The notes under the pieces are model-generated. The model had not been told where the DNA came from. It saw only the letters and a list, made by a program, of their open reading frames with translations, and searched no databases. A DNA stretch of 64,000 nucleotides from NCBI RefSeq assembly GCF_016735585.2, contig NZ_JAERSE020000002.1, positions 903,550-967,549 on the forward strand. Direction: 5' to 3'. Of the stretch, positions 1 through 7,844 are shown in pieces (position 1 is the stretch's first letter; every line of letters starts with the position of its first letter). The position numbers and the translations under genes were made by a program. Origin of the DNA: Chryseobacterium tagetis (GTDB taxonomy: Bacteria > Bacteroidota > Bacteroidia > Flavobacteriales > Weeksellaceae).

Positions 1-88
1 TTGGCTCATGAGTACATATTAAAAATTAGGTTTATAAAGTATCCTAAGAATACGATATAAACCCAAATTTATTTATAAACCGATATGG
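1..88. other. window edge downstream of the DksA-like gene
   Basis: This AT-rich stretch lies past the stop of the DksA-like gene. No clear terminator hairpin is visible. An ATG on the minus strand at 9-7 (ATGAGCCAA) could begin the next gene of the same direction. Only three codons are in view, so this cannot be tested. In many flavobacteria lspA follows ileS and dksA, but nothing here proves it. Confidence 0.2.
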
Positions 89-469
89 TTATTTCTGCAT
101 ATTTTTCGCTTCAATGCTCAATGTAGCATGAGGAACCGCCAAAAGTCTTTCTTTAGGAATTAACTTTCCTGTTACTCTGCAGATACCGTACGTTTTATTT
201 TCAATTCTGATTAAAGCATTTTTAAGATCACGCACGAATTTTTCCTGTCTTCCTGCTAAAATAGAATTCTGCTCTTTGCTCAATGTTTCAGCACCTTCTT
301 CAAAAGCTTTGAAAGTAGGAGAGGTATCATCTGTCCCATTATTCTGGTCGTTGATGAAACTTTCTCTGATAAGCTTTAAATCGTTTTCTGCTTTATCTAT
401 TTTTTCTTTAATAATCGCCTTAAATTCTTGTAAATCAGTGTCACTGTATCTTACTCTTTCGTCTGACAT
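89..469 (-). CDS. DksA/TraR-family regulator with a degenerate zinc finger
   Basis: This 126-residue protein has the DksA/TraR layout: an N-terminal coiled-coil region (about residues 10-80) and a C-terminal zinc-finger-like segment (about 92-122). Family members bind the secondary channel of RNA polymerase and modulate transcription initiation. In the canonical C4 finger four cysteines hold zinc. Here only one Cys is visible, in GICRVTGKLI, and the partner positions are Thr/Gly, His and Ala. It probably folds without zinc or binds metal differently. It lies 59 bases downstream of ileS on the same strand, a common flavobacterial arrangement, so it may be co-transcribed. The family assignment is firm; its target genes cannot be inferred. 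Confidence 0.85.
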   Translation of the reverse strand: MSDERVRYSDTDLQEFKAIIKEKIDKAENDLKLIRESFINDQNNGTDDTSPTFKAFEEGAETLSKEQNSILAGRQEKFVRDLKNALIRIENKTYGICRVTGKLIPKERLLAVPHATLSIEAKNMQK

Positions 470-528
470 ATTCGTTTCTCTTTTTTAATAAAATTATGAA
501 ATGGAATTTAAAAAACAATAACTATATG

Positions 529-3500
529 TTAATTTTTTTCAACATTTACCTTAAAATTAACTTCATCTATTTCGATTTCGTTAAAATTTGAAAGTGAAGA
601 TACAATTTCTATTTTATTTGACAAGACTTCCGCAGAAATATATTGTTCATTTTTCTTAATATCCTCCAGGAATGGTGAATTTTCTTCCAATGAAATATTG
701 ATTCTGTCAGTAAGCTCAAAGTCTTTATTTTTTCTCAAGTTTTGAATTCTGTTGATGAATTCTCTTGCGATCCCTTCAGATTTTAACTCGTCTGTTAACG
801 TCAAATCTAATGCCACAGTTGTTTTTCCATCAGAAGTTACGGTCCATCCCGGGATATCTTTTGTCGAAATCTCTACATCATCAAGTGTGATTTCGTATCC
901 CTGAATGTCTAATTTTCCTTCTTTTTCTAGTGTTGAAATCTGTTCAGCATCAAGATTTGCAATTTCTGCTCCCACCACCTTCATGTCTTTTCCTAATTTA
1001 GGACCAAGCGCTTTGAAATTGGGTTTTATCTGTTTTACAATTAAATCGGCTGCTTCTTCAGCATTGATTAATTGAATTTCTTTTACATTTACTTCCTGTT
1101 TGATTAATTCTGAAACCGCAGCAATCTGCTCTTCTGTTTTCTTATCTAAAACAGGAATTAATACTTTTTGTAAAGGTTGACGAACTTTTACGTTTTCTTT
1201 CTTTCTCAAAGAGAAAACCATACTTGTAATAGATTGTGCCAAATGTGTTTTTTCAACCAAATCCTGATCGATTAAACTTTCATCAGCAACCGGGAAATCC
1301 GTCAAGTGAATAGATTCTGCAGTTTCTTTTCCTGTAACTTTATTTAAATCCTGATATAACTGATCCATAAAGAACGGAGCAATTGGCGCAGATAATTTAG
1401 CAACAGTTTCCAGGCAAGTATATAAAGTTTGGTAAGCCGAGATTTTATCATCTGAATAATCTCCCTTCCAGAAACGTCTTCTGCATAGTCTTACATACCA
1501 GTTTGATAAATTATCATTCACAAACGTGTTGATGGCTCTCGCCACTCTTGTCGGTTCGTAATCTTCGTAGAATGCTTTAACTTCTTTAATTAATAAATTT
1601 AATTCAGACAAGATCCATCTGTCGATTTCCGGTCTGTTTTCAACTTCTTTTTCAGAATAATTGAATCCGTCAACATTCGCATACAACGCAAAGAATGAAT
1701 ACGTATTGTATAATGTTCCGAAGAATTTTCTTCTCGTTTCATCAATTCCTTCGATATCGAATTTAAGGTTTTCCCACGGATTTGCATTTGAAACCATGTA
1801 CCAACGTGTTGCATCCGGTCCATAAACGGCTAAAGTTTCAAACGGATCAATTCCATTTCCTTTGGACTTTGACATTTTTACGCCATTTTTATCCAAAACA
1901 AGTCCGTTACTCATTACATTTTTATAAGCAACTGAATCAAAAACGGCTGTTCCGATCGCATGAAGCGTGTAGAACCAACCACGAGTCTGGTCAACTCCTT
2001 CTGCGATGAAATCTGCAGGGAATGCTTTATGATTGTCGATTAATTCTTTGTTCTCAAAAGGATAGTGCAGCTGCGCATAAGGCATTGAACCTGAATCGAA
2101 CCAAACGTCGATCAGGTCACTTTCACGCTTCATTGCTCTTCCTGAATCTGAAACAATGATGATCTGGTCAACGATATTTTTGTGTAGGTCAACCAAAGCA
2201 TAATTTTGCTCAGACATATTTCCGATGATAAAACCTTTGAACGGATTTTCTTTCATAAATCCTGCTTCAATAGATTTTTCAATCTCATTGTATAATTCTT
2301 CTACAGAACCGATGATTTTTTCTTCTTTCAAATCGTCTGTTCTCCAGATTGGCAACGGAATTCCCCAATATCTTGAACGGGAAAGGTTCCAGTCGTTCAC
2401 ATTTTCCAGCCAGTTCGCAAAACGACCTTCACCAGTAGATTTCGGTTTCCAATTAATAGTTTCATTAAGTTCTACCAATCGGTTTTTCACTGAAGACATT
2501 TTCACAAACCAAGAATCCAACGGATAATATAACAACGGCTCATCTGTTCTCCAGCTGTGTGGATAACTGTGAACGTATTTCTCTACTTTGAAAGCCTTAT
2601 TTTCTTTTCTTAATTTTAAAGCAATTCGTTCATCTACAGAAAGATAAGCCTTTAAATCTGCAATGATTGACTTTAAATTCTCTTTCTGAATGTTTAATTC
2701 AGTATTTTTTTCGTCTTCGCTAAGGTATTCTCCTTTTACATATTCATTCGCAAAACCATAGATTTCATCACTTACGATAGATAAAAATCTTCCCTGTAAA
2801 TCAACCAATGGGATTGGATTTTCGTTTTCATCCAACACCAACATTGGCGGAACTTCAGGTTGAGCCTCTTTAGCTACTTTCGCATCATCAGCACCAAAAG
2901 TCGGAGCCGTGTGAACGATACCTGTTCCGTCTTCTGTCGTTACGAAATCTCCTGAAATTACTCTAAAAGCATTTTCTGGATTTTGGTAAGGAAGAGCGTA
3001 TTGTAATAATTGTTCATATTTAATTCCAACCAAATCAGCTCCTTTAAATTCTGCTAAGATCTGATAAGGAATAACTTTCGTTTCAGCGGTGAAGTTGGCA
3101 AAATCTTCATCTGTTCCTTCAGCATATTTTTTAGCAAACTGTTTTCCAACCAAAGCTTTAGCTAAAACAACATTAATTGGCTCAAAAGTATATTGATTGA
3201 AAGTTTTTACTAAAACATAATCGATTTTCGGGCCTACTGTCAAAGCGGTGTTAGAAGGCAACGTCCAAGGAGTCGTCGTCCAAGCTAAGAAATGTACATC
3301 TCCGAAACCTTGTAAAAATGAAGGCAATGTTTCCGGTAATGTTTTAAACTGTGCAACTACGGTTGTATCAGAAACATCACGGTAAGCTCCCGGTTGGTTT
3401 ACTTCGTGTGAAGAAAGCCCGGTTCCTGCTTTCGGAGAGTAAGGCTGGATTGTATATCCTTTGTACAATAATCCTTTATCATACAATTGTTTCAACAACC

Positions 3501-3984
3501 ACCAAACGGTCTCCATATATTTTGATTTGTACGTGATGTACGGATCATCAAGATCAACCCAATACCCGATTTTCTCAGTAAGGTTGTTCCAGACGTCTGT
3601 GTAACGCATTACTGCTTCACGACATGCTTTGTTGTAATCTTCAATAGAAATTTTTTTGCCAATATCTTCTTTAGTGATTCCTAATTCCTTTTCCACGCCA
3701 AGCTCTACCGGAAGTCCGTGTGTATCCCAACCCGCTTTACGGAAAACCTGCTTTCCGTTCTGGGTCTGATAACGACAGAAAATATCCTTCAACGCTCTGG
3801 CCATTACGTGGTGAATTCCAGGCATACCGTTTGCTGAAGGCGGACCTTCATAAAAAACAAACTCAGGTTGCCCCTCACGAATCTCAACACTCTTATTGAA
3901 AGTTTTATTCTGTTTCCAGAATTCCGCTACATTCTCTGCTACGTCAATAAGGTTGAGGTTTTTGTATTCTTTAAATTGGCTCAT
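529..3984 (-). CDS. ileS: isoleucyl-tRNA synthetase
   Basis: This class I aminoacyl-tRNA synthetase charges tRNA-Ile in the cytoplasm. The 1151-residue length fits the long, eukaryote-like IleS form common in Bacteroidota. The HIGH-type ATP site is PGIHH at residues 55-59, and the KMSKS loop is present at about 703-707 (KMSKSKGN). The CP1 editing domain carries the TTTPWTLPSN threonine-rich motif near residue 240. An anticodon-binding domain follows the KMSKS loop, and the C-terminal extension lacks an obvious zinc-binding cysteine cluster. The ATG start gives MSQFKEY. A minus-strand TAAATTTG at 4027-4020 lies about 35 bases upstream and is a reasonable -7 promoter element, although no good -33 box accompanies it. 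Confidence 0.97.
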   Translation of the reverse strand: MSQFKEYKNLNLIDVAENVAEFWKQNKTFNKSVEIREGQPEFVFYEGPPSANGMPGIHHVMARALKDIFCRYQTQNGKQVFRKAGWDTHGLPVELGVEKELGITKEDIGKKISIEDYNKACREAVMRYTDVWNNLTEKIGYWVDLDDPYITYKSKYMETVWWLLKQLYDKGLLYKGYTIQPYSPKAGTGLSSHEVNQPGAYRDVSDTTVVAQFKTLPETLPSFLQGFGDVHFLAWTTTPWTLPSNTALTVGPKIDYVLVKTFNQYTFEPINVVLAKALVGKQFAKKYAEGTDEDFANFTAETKVIPYQILAEFKGADLVGIKYEQLLQYALPYQNPENAFRVISGDFVTTEDGTGIVHTAPTFGADDAKVAKEAQPEVPPMLVLDENENPIPLVDLQGRFLSIVSDEIYGFANEYVKGEYLSEDEKNTELNIQKENLKSIIADLKAYLSVDERIALKLRKENKAFKVEKYVHSYPHSWRTDEPLLYYPLDSWFVKMSSVKNRLVELNETINWKPKSTGEGRFANWLENVNDWNLSRSRYWGIPLPIWRTDDLKEEKIIGSVEELYNEIEKSIEAGFMKENPFKGFIIGNMSEQNYALVDLHKNIVDQIIIVSDSGRAMKRESDLIDVWFDSGSMPYAQLHYPFENKELIDNHKAFPADFIAEGVDQTRGWFYTLHAIGTAVFDSVAYKNVMSNGLVLDKNGVKMSKSKGNGIDPFETLAVYGPDATRWYMVSNANPWENLKFDIEGIDETRRKFFGTLYNTYSFFALYANVDGFNYSEKEVENRPEIDRWILSELNLLIKEVKAFYEDYEPTRVARAINTFVNDNLSNWYVRLCRRRFWKGDYSDDKISAYQTLYTCLETVAKLSAPIAPFFMDQLYQDLNKVTGKETAESIHLTDFPVADESLIDQDLVEKTHLAQSITSMVFSLRKKENVKVRQPLQKVLIPVLDKKTEEQIAAVSELIKQEVNVKEIQLINAEEAADLIVKQIKPNFKALGPKLGKDMKVVGAEIANLDAEQISTLEKEGKLDIQGYEITLDDVEISTKDIPGWTVTSDGKTTVALDLTLTDELKSEGIAREFINRIQNLRKNKDFELTDRINISLEENSPFLEDIKKNEQYISAEVLSNKIEIVSSLSNFNEIEIDEVNFKVNVEKN

Positions 3985-4449
3985 TGTAATATCTCAATAT
4001 CGTTGATTAATTAAGTTGGCAAATTTACTAAAATTTGTCGGTTTATAATATATGTTTTATTTTGATATTTCCAATTAAAAAGTTCTGTTTCAGAAATATA
4101 AATATTGGGTTGTTTGAAATGGGAATTGGCTGTGTTTATTGGATTAAGATTTTGAAGAGATTTTCTGTTAAATTTTGACGCAAAGTTTTTATTTTGATAA
4201 CCGAATAGTTTTAAGCGGGCAAAGATTAATCAACAAGTTGATTTGATGAAGCTTTGTTTTCAAGCTTCGCGTAGCAAATTTATTTGCCTTTGCCTTCTAA
4301 GAATAAATAACCTTCTAAAGATAAATCTTTGCGTTTAAAAATAAAATACAGAGTACTTGAACAGTTGGATGTTGTGCTAGATATCAAATTTTAAATCTGC
4401 AGCCGTTTAATTTTAATTAAATAAATTTGTATTTTAAAAATAAATACCA
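3985..4449. other. 465-base intergenic region between ileS and the pigment locus
   Basis: No coding frame of credible length or composition is present. Near the left edge is a minus-strand -7 element for ileS (4027-4020). The middle, 4177-4340, is a structured repeat described separately. At the right edge TAAATTTG at 4422-4429 may be the -7 box of the ligase gene that follows, but no matching -33 box was found at the usual spacing. Confidence 0.6.
4177..4340. repeat. structured intergenic repeat bounded by ACGCAAAG / CTTTGCGT
   Basis: The element begins with GACGCAAAG (4177-4185) and ends with CTTTGCGTTTAAAA (4327-4340); the termini are inverted over ACGCAAAG. Inside are two perfect 7-bp hairpins: AATCAAC/GTTGATT (4228-4243) and GAAGCTT/AAGCTTC (4248-4268). 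Two near-identical 16-base direct repeats follow, CCTTCTAAGAATAAAT (4291-4306) and CCTTCTAAAGATAAAT (4312-4327). A CTTTGCGTT-containing remnant also occurs at 12882-12890, so this is probably a dispersed genomic repeat. Confidence 0.5.
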
Positions 4450-5742
4450 TTGGAATTCTATCCACCTATCGAAAGATCAACAAATAAGGAAATTAAAATG
4501 TTTCAGGAGCAAAAGCTTCAGGAACTGTTAGTTTATCTTGAAACTCATTCTCCTTTTTATCAAAAACTTTTCAAAGAATATACTATCAATATTGCAGATA
4601 TTCAAACCTTGGAGGATTTGCAAAAAATTCCGACAACGGTCAAGAATGATATTCAGCAGAATAACGATGACTTTTTCTGCATTACTCCCGATAAAATTGT
4701 GGATTACAGTACAACTTCAGGAACATTGGGTGATCCTGTGACGTTTGGACTGTCTGATAATGATCTTGAAAGATTGGCTTATAATGAAGCTATTTCTTTT
4801 GCCTGTGCAGGAATTCAGAAGGGAGATGTTGTACAGATGATTACAACGATTGACAAGCGATTTATGGCAGGACTTGCTTATTTTTTAGGATTAAGAAAAA
4901 TGGGAGCGAGTGTTGTAAGAATGGGTCCTGGAATTCCTGAATTGCAATGGGATTCTATTTTTAGATATAAGCCGAAATATTTAATTACGGTTCCGTCATT
5001 TCTGTTGAAAATGATTGATTATGCTGAAAAACATGGAATAGATTATAAGAATTCCAGCGTATATGGAGCGGTTTGTATTGGGGAAAGTATCAAAAATCAG
5101 GATTTTACAGACAATATTCTTTCGCAGAAAATTAAAGAAAAGTGGAATATTAAATTATTTTCAACGTATGCTTCCACAGAAATGAGTACGGCTTTTACAG
5201 AGTGTGAGTTTCAACATGGAGGTCACCATCATCCTGAGCTGATTATTACCGAGATTCTTGATGATGAAGGAAAACCTGTTCAGGAAGGAGAAAGCGGAGA
5301 ATTAACGATTACAACGTTGGGAGTTGAGGCAATTCCTTTATTGAGATTTAAAACAGGGGATATTGTTAAAGCGCATTACGAACATTGTGAATGCGGAAGA
5401 AATACAATGCGTTTAGGCCCTGTAATCGGGAGAAAGCAGCAGATGATCAAATATAAGGGAACCACTTTGTATCCGCCTGCAATGAGTGATATTCTGAATG
5501 ATTTTAACGGAATTTCATGTTATCAGATTGTTATTCAGACCAACGAAATTGGACTGGATGAGATCATTATCAAACTGAGTACAGAAAATAATGATGAGAA
5601 TTTTGTGAATGAAGTAAGAGATCATTTCAGAGCAAAACTCAGAGTAAGCCCGAAAATTGAGGTCATTGATTTTGATGTTTTATCTAAAACGGTTTTTCAT
5701 CCCAATAGTCGTAAGCCGATTACTTTTGTTGATTTGAGATAA
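4450..5742 (+). CDS. PaaK-like AMP-forming acyl/aryl-CoA ligase of the pigment locus
   Basis: This 430-residue protein belongs to the phenylacetate-CoA ligase branch of the adenylate-forming enzymes. The ATP-binding loop is seen as YSTTSGTLGDP at about residues 88-98, the A5-like motif as STYASTEMS near 238, and the RFKTGD motif near 298, followed by a PaaK-type C-terminal lid. Its position beside tyrosine ammonia-lyase and ketosynthases suggests that it activates 4-coumarate or another aryl acid to feed the aryl-polyene synthase; that substrate is inference. The TTG start at 4450 is preferred over the ATG at 4498 because the early YPPIERS segment matches the conserved N-terminus of this family. 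A loading role onto ACP rather than CoA is equally possible. Confidence 0.8.
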   Translation: MEFYPPIERSTNKEIKMFQEQKLQELLVYLETHSPFYQKLFKEYTINIADIQTLEDLQKIPTTVKNDIQQNNDDFFCITPDKIVDYSTTSGTLGDPVTFGLSDNDLERLAYNEAISFACAGIQKGDVVQMITTIDKRFMAGLAYFLGLRKMGASVVRMGPGIPELQWDSIFRYKPKYLITVPSFLLKMIDYAEKHGIDYKNSSVYGAVCIGESIKNQDFTDNILSQKIKEKWNIKLFSTYASTEMSTAFTECEFQHGGHHHPELIITEILDDEGKPVQEGESGELTITTLGVEAIPLLRFKTGDIVKAHYEHCECGRNTMRLGPVIGRKQQMIKYKGTTLYPPAMSDILNDFNGISCYQIVIQTNEIGLDEIIIKLSTENNDENFVNEVRDHFRAKLRVSPKIEVIDFDVLSKTVFHPNSRKPITFVDLR

Positions 5743-5808
5743 CTTAAAATTATTCAATCAGAAAGGAAATATTGTTGTTGAATTTATTCTTTATTGATAG
5801 GGGAATCT

Positions 5809-5816
5809 TATATTTG
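5809..5816 (+). promoter_or_regulatory. TATATTTG -7 promoter element
   Basis: TATATTTG matches the Bacteroidota -7 consensus TAnnTTTG and lies 20 bases before the ATG of the secreted protein at 5837. No convincing -33 box sits 17-23 bases upstream, so strength is uncertain. Confidence 0.45.
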
Positions 5817-5836
5817 CGCAAAAATTTAAATAAAAC

Positions 5837-6439
5837 ATGAAAAAATTATTTGTGTTGATGCTTTTTACTGTATCAGCTGTTGTCTTTGCTCAAAAATTTA
5901 AGATTCAAAGTGGTGATGCTAAATTCTTAAAAGGAACTGAAGTTGTAAATGTAGTTTTTGATTATTCAGAAATGAAACTGATGAAAGAAAACTATACTGA
6001 AGAAGAGTATGTTCCTAAAAGAGTTGATGAGCTGAATAAGAAAACAGAAGGGTCGGGAGATCTTTGGAAAAAACAATGGGAAAGAAGCAAAGAAGAACTT
6101 TGGAACCCGAAATTTATTATGTTATTCAATAAAGTTTTTTCTAAAGAAAATATTAATACAAAGCTAAAAGAAAATGCAGAAAGCCCATATACTTTAGTTG
6201 TTAAAGTAAAATGGATTTATCCGGGTTGGGATGCAGGTATCATGAAGCAGCCCGCTAAAGTAACCACTCAGCTTACTTTCATTGAAACAGATTCTAAAAA
6301 AGTATTATGTGATATCGAAAGTACAGATGCGCCGGGAGATCAGTGGGGAAGTAATTTTAATAATGAGACCAGAGTAGGGGAAGGTTTTGCTAAAACAGGT
6401 AAGACGCTTGCTCAAAGATTAGAAAGAAGCGCAAAATAA
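5837..6439 (+). CDS. secreted protein of unknown function
   Basis: I do not recognise a characterised family. The 200-residue product begins with a clean Sec signal peptide (MKKLFVLMLFTVSAVVFAQ, cleavage near residue 18-19), so it should be periplasmic or outer-membrane associated. The mature part alternates beta-type segments with a charged, Trp/Lys-rich region around residues 60-95. The C-terminal half (VVKVKWIYPGWDAGIMK, then a TTQLTFIET strand) looks like a small beta fold. It has its own promoter-like element and is followed by a strong hairpin shared with the convergent halogenase gene. Its membership in the pigment pathway is therefore doubtful. Confidence 0.7.
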   Translation: MKKLFVLMLFTVSAVVFAQKFKIQSGDAKFLKGTEVVNVVFDYSEMKLMKENYTEEEYVPKRVDELNKKTEGSGDLWKKQWERSKEELWNPKFIMLFNKVFSKENINTKLKENAESPYTLVVKVKWIYPGWDAGIMKQPAKVTTQLTFIETDSKKVLCDIESTDAPGDQWGSNFNNETRVGEGFAKTGKTLAQRLERSAK

Positions 6440-6458
6440 ATTGATAATTATAAAAAAC

Positions 6459-6490
6459 AAAAACCGGTCTGAATTTTCAGACCGGTTTTT
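6459..6490. terminator. bidirectional rho-independent terminator
   Basis: A perfect 14-bp stem, AAAAACCGGTCTGA (6459-6472) and TCAGACCGGTTTTT (6477-6490), with a 4-base loop. A-tract and T-tract flanks let it work on both strands. It separates the convergent genes ending at 6439 and 6490. Confidence 0.9.
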
Positions 6491-7746
6491 TATTGTTGAT
6501 TTTGCTGTTCAAGTTTTTCTAGCTTAATAAGATTTGCTAAATTTTTGATAACAGTATCATGTTTTTTTACAAATGGATTGTCTTTATTCCAGACGTAGCC
6601 TGCTAAAACAGCACATATTTTTTTCTTTACCTCAGGATTTTCAGGTTGGTGGAAGAATAATTCCTGAAGATTTCCGGTGTACCATTCTTTTACATAGGTA
6701 GTGAAAACGTCTACACCGTATAAAATATAATCAGTATACTCTTTCTGCCAGTCAATTTTCTCTCCGTTCAGTTGTCTTAAAGCCAGTTTTGCGGCTAACA
6801 TCCCGGATTCTGTGGCAAAAGCCATTCCTGAAGAGAAAACCGGATCCAGGAATTCTGAAGCATTTCCTGTCAATGCAAATCCGTCTCCGAATAAACTTTT
6901 TACCGAACATGAATAATCTTTTAAATGTCTCGGTTCAAAAAGGAAATCTACATTCCCGAAACGCTTTATATAATAGTCGGAAAGAGAAATTGCTTTTTTT
7001 AAAGCCTCAGTAGTATTTCCGTTTTCGATCAGTTTTTCAATGTATTCTGTAGGACCAACAATTCCTAAACTGGTATTTCCGTTTGAAAAAGGAATCACCC
7101 AAAGCCAGACTTCGGTTTCAATAATGTCAAAAGAAATCAATGTTCCTTCTACGCCTTCTTCTCTGTTGGTGTCTTCTACATGAGCGAAAATGGCAGAGTG
7201 CGGAGATAATTTTGAAGGTTTTTCCAAATCTAATAATCTGGGTAAAACTCTTCCGTACCCGCTGGAATCAATGACGAATTTTGCATGGATTTCTTTCGTT
7301 TCTCCGTCTTTGTTTTTTACGGTTGTTATAGAATCTGTTCCATTAAACTTAATGTCTATTACTTCCGATTCAAATTCCAGATCAATACCTTTGTTGATGA
7401 CTTCCTGTGCCAATGTATTGTCAAAATCAGCTCTCGGAACCTGCCAGGTCCAGTCCCAACCTTCTCCGAATTTATCACTAAAATCAAAAATACAGACTTC
7501 GTCTCCTCTCAAGAATCTTGCTCCAAGTTTTTTTTCAAAGCCCATTTTATCCAAAGCAGGGAAGAGCCCGGCTTCATCAAAATGATCCATTACTCTCGGA
7601 ATTAAACTTTCGCCTACAACCAATCTTGGAAATTTTGTTTTTTCAACAACTTTCACGCTGACATTGTTCTTCTTTAAGTATGAAGAAGATACGCATCCGG
7701 AAGGTCCAGCTCCGATTACGAGAACGTCAACAAATTCTTTGTTCAT
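6490..7746 (-). CDS. FAD-dependent halogenase-family protein
   Basis: This 418-residue flavoprotein has an N-terminal dinucleotide motif (VIGAGPSGCVSSSYL, residues 10-24) and a GES motif near 47. It also carries the flavin-halogenase signature WLWVIP near 215, which fits WxWxIP. A lysine in GFEKKLGARF near residue 73 aligns with the catalytic lysine region of phenolic halogenases such as CmlS. The FAD-binding GDGFALTGNASEFLDPVFSSG segment is near 290-310. Such enzymes chlorinate activated aromatic rings with FADH2 supplied by a reductase. Chlorinated flexirubins are known, so ring chlorination of the aryl head is a fair inference. A hydroxylase or dehydrogenase role in the same fold is the alternative. 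It is divergent from the ammonia-lyase gene with adjoining promoters. Confidence 0.75.
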   Translation of the reverse strand: MNKEFVDVLVIGAGPSGCVSSSYLKKNNVSVKVVEKTKFPRLVVGESLIPRVMDHFDEAGLFPALDKMGFEKKLGARFLRGDEVCIFDFSDKFGEGWDWTWQVPRADFDNTLAQEVINKGIDLEFESEVIDIKFNGTDSITTVKNKDGETKEIHAKFVIDSSGYGRVLPRLLDLEKPSKLSPHSAIFAHVEDTNREEGVEGTLISFDIIETEVWLWVIPFSNGNTSLGIVGPTEYIEKLIENGNTTEALKKAISLSDYYIKRFGNVDFLFEPRHLKDYSCSVKSLFGDGFALTGNASEFLDPVFSSGMAFATESGMLAAKLALRQLNGEKIDWQKEYTDYILYGVDVFTTYVKEWYTGNLQELFFHQPENPEVKKKICAVLAGYVWNKDNPFVKKHDTVIKNLANLIKLEKLEQQNQQ

Positions 7747-7776
7747 CTTTGGATTTTTTATTTTGAGAATTACTTC

Positions 7777-7784
7777 TATCTTTG
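7777..7784 (+). promoter_or_regulatory. -7 promoter element for the ammonia-lyase operon
   Basis: TATCTTTG fits TAnnTTTG and lies 60 bases before the ATG at 7845. The nearest TTTG upstream (7748-7751) is 25 bases away, slightly more than usual. It lies 3 bases from the opposing halogenase promoter. Confidence 0.5.
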
Positions 7785-7787
7785 CCG

Positions 7788-7820
7788 CAAAATTAGTGAC
7801 AATTAATTACATATTACAAA
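7788..7820 (-). promoter_or_regulatory. consensus promoter for the halogenase gene
   Basis: Read on the minus strand, TTTG (7820-7817), 21 bases, then TAATTTTG (7795-7788) matches TTTG-N17-23-TAnnTTTG exactly. The halogenase ATG follows at 7746. Confidence 0.6.
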
Positions 7821-7844
7821 ATTATATATTATTACTTTTAATTG

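Noticed and set aside
2225..2527. 100-codon frame antisense to ileS
   Set aside because: It is a shadow of the synthetase gene, with no promoter, family motif or start context.
3985..4449. tRNA gene in the long gap before the pigment locus
   Set aside because: No cloverleaf with a TTC-type T loop and matched acceptor stem could be drawn; the visible hairpins belong to a repeat.
7285..7605. Open frames on the plus strand antiparallel to the halogenase gene
   Set aside because: They lie wholly inside a well-supported flavoenzyme gene, have unlikely composition and show no motif.
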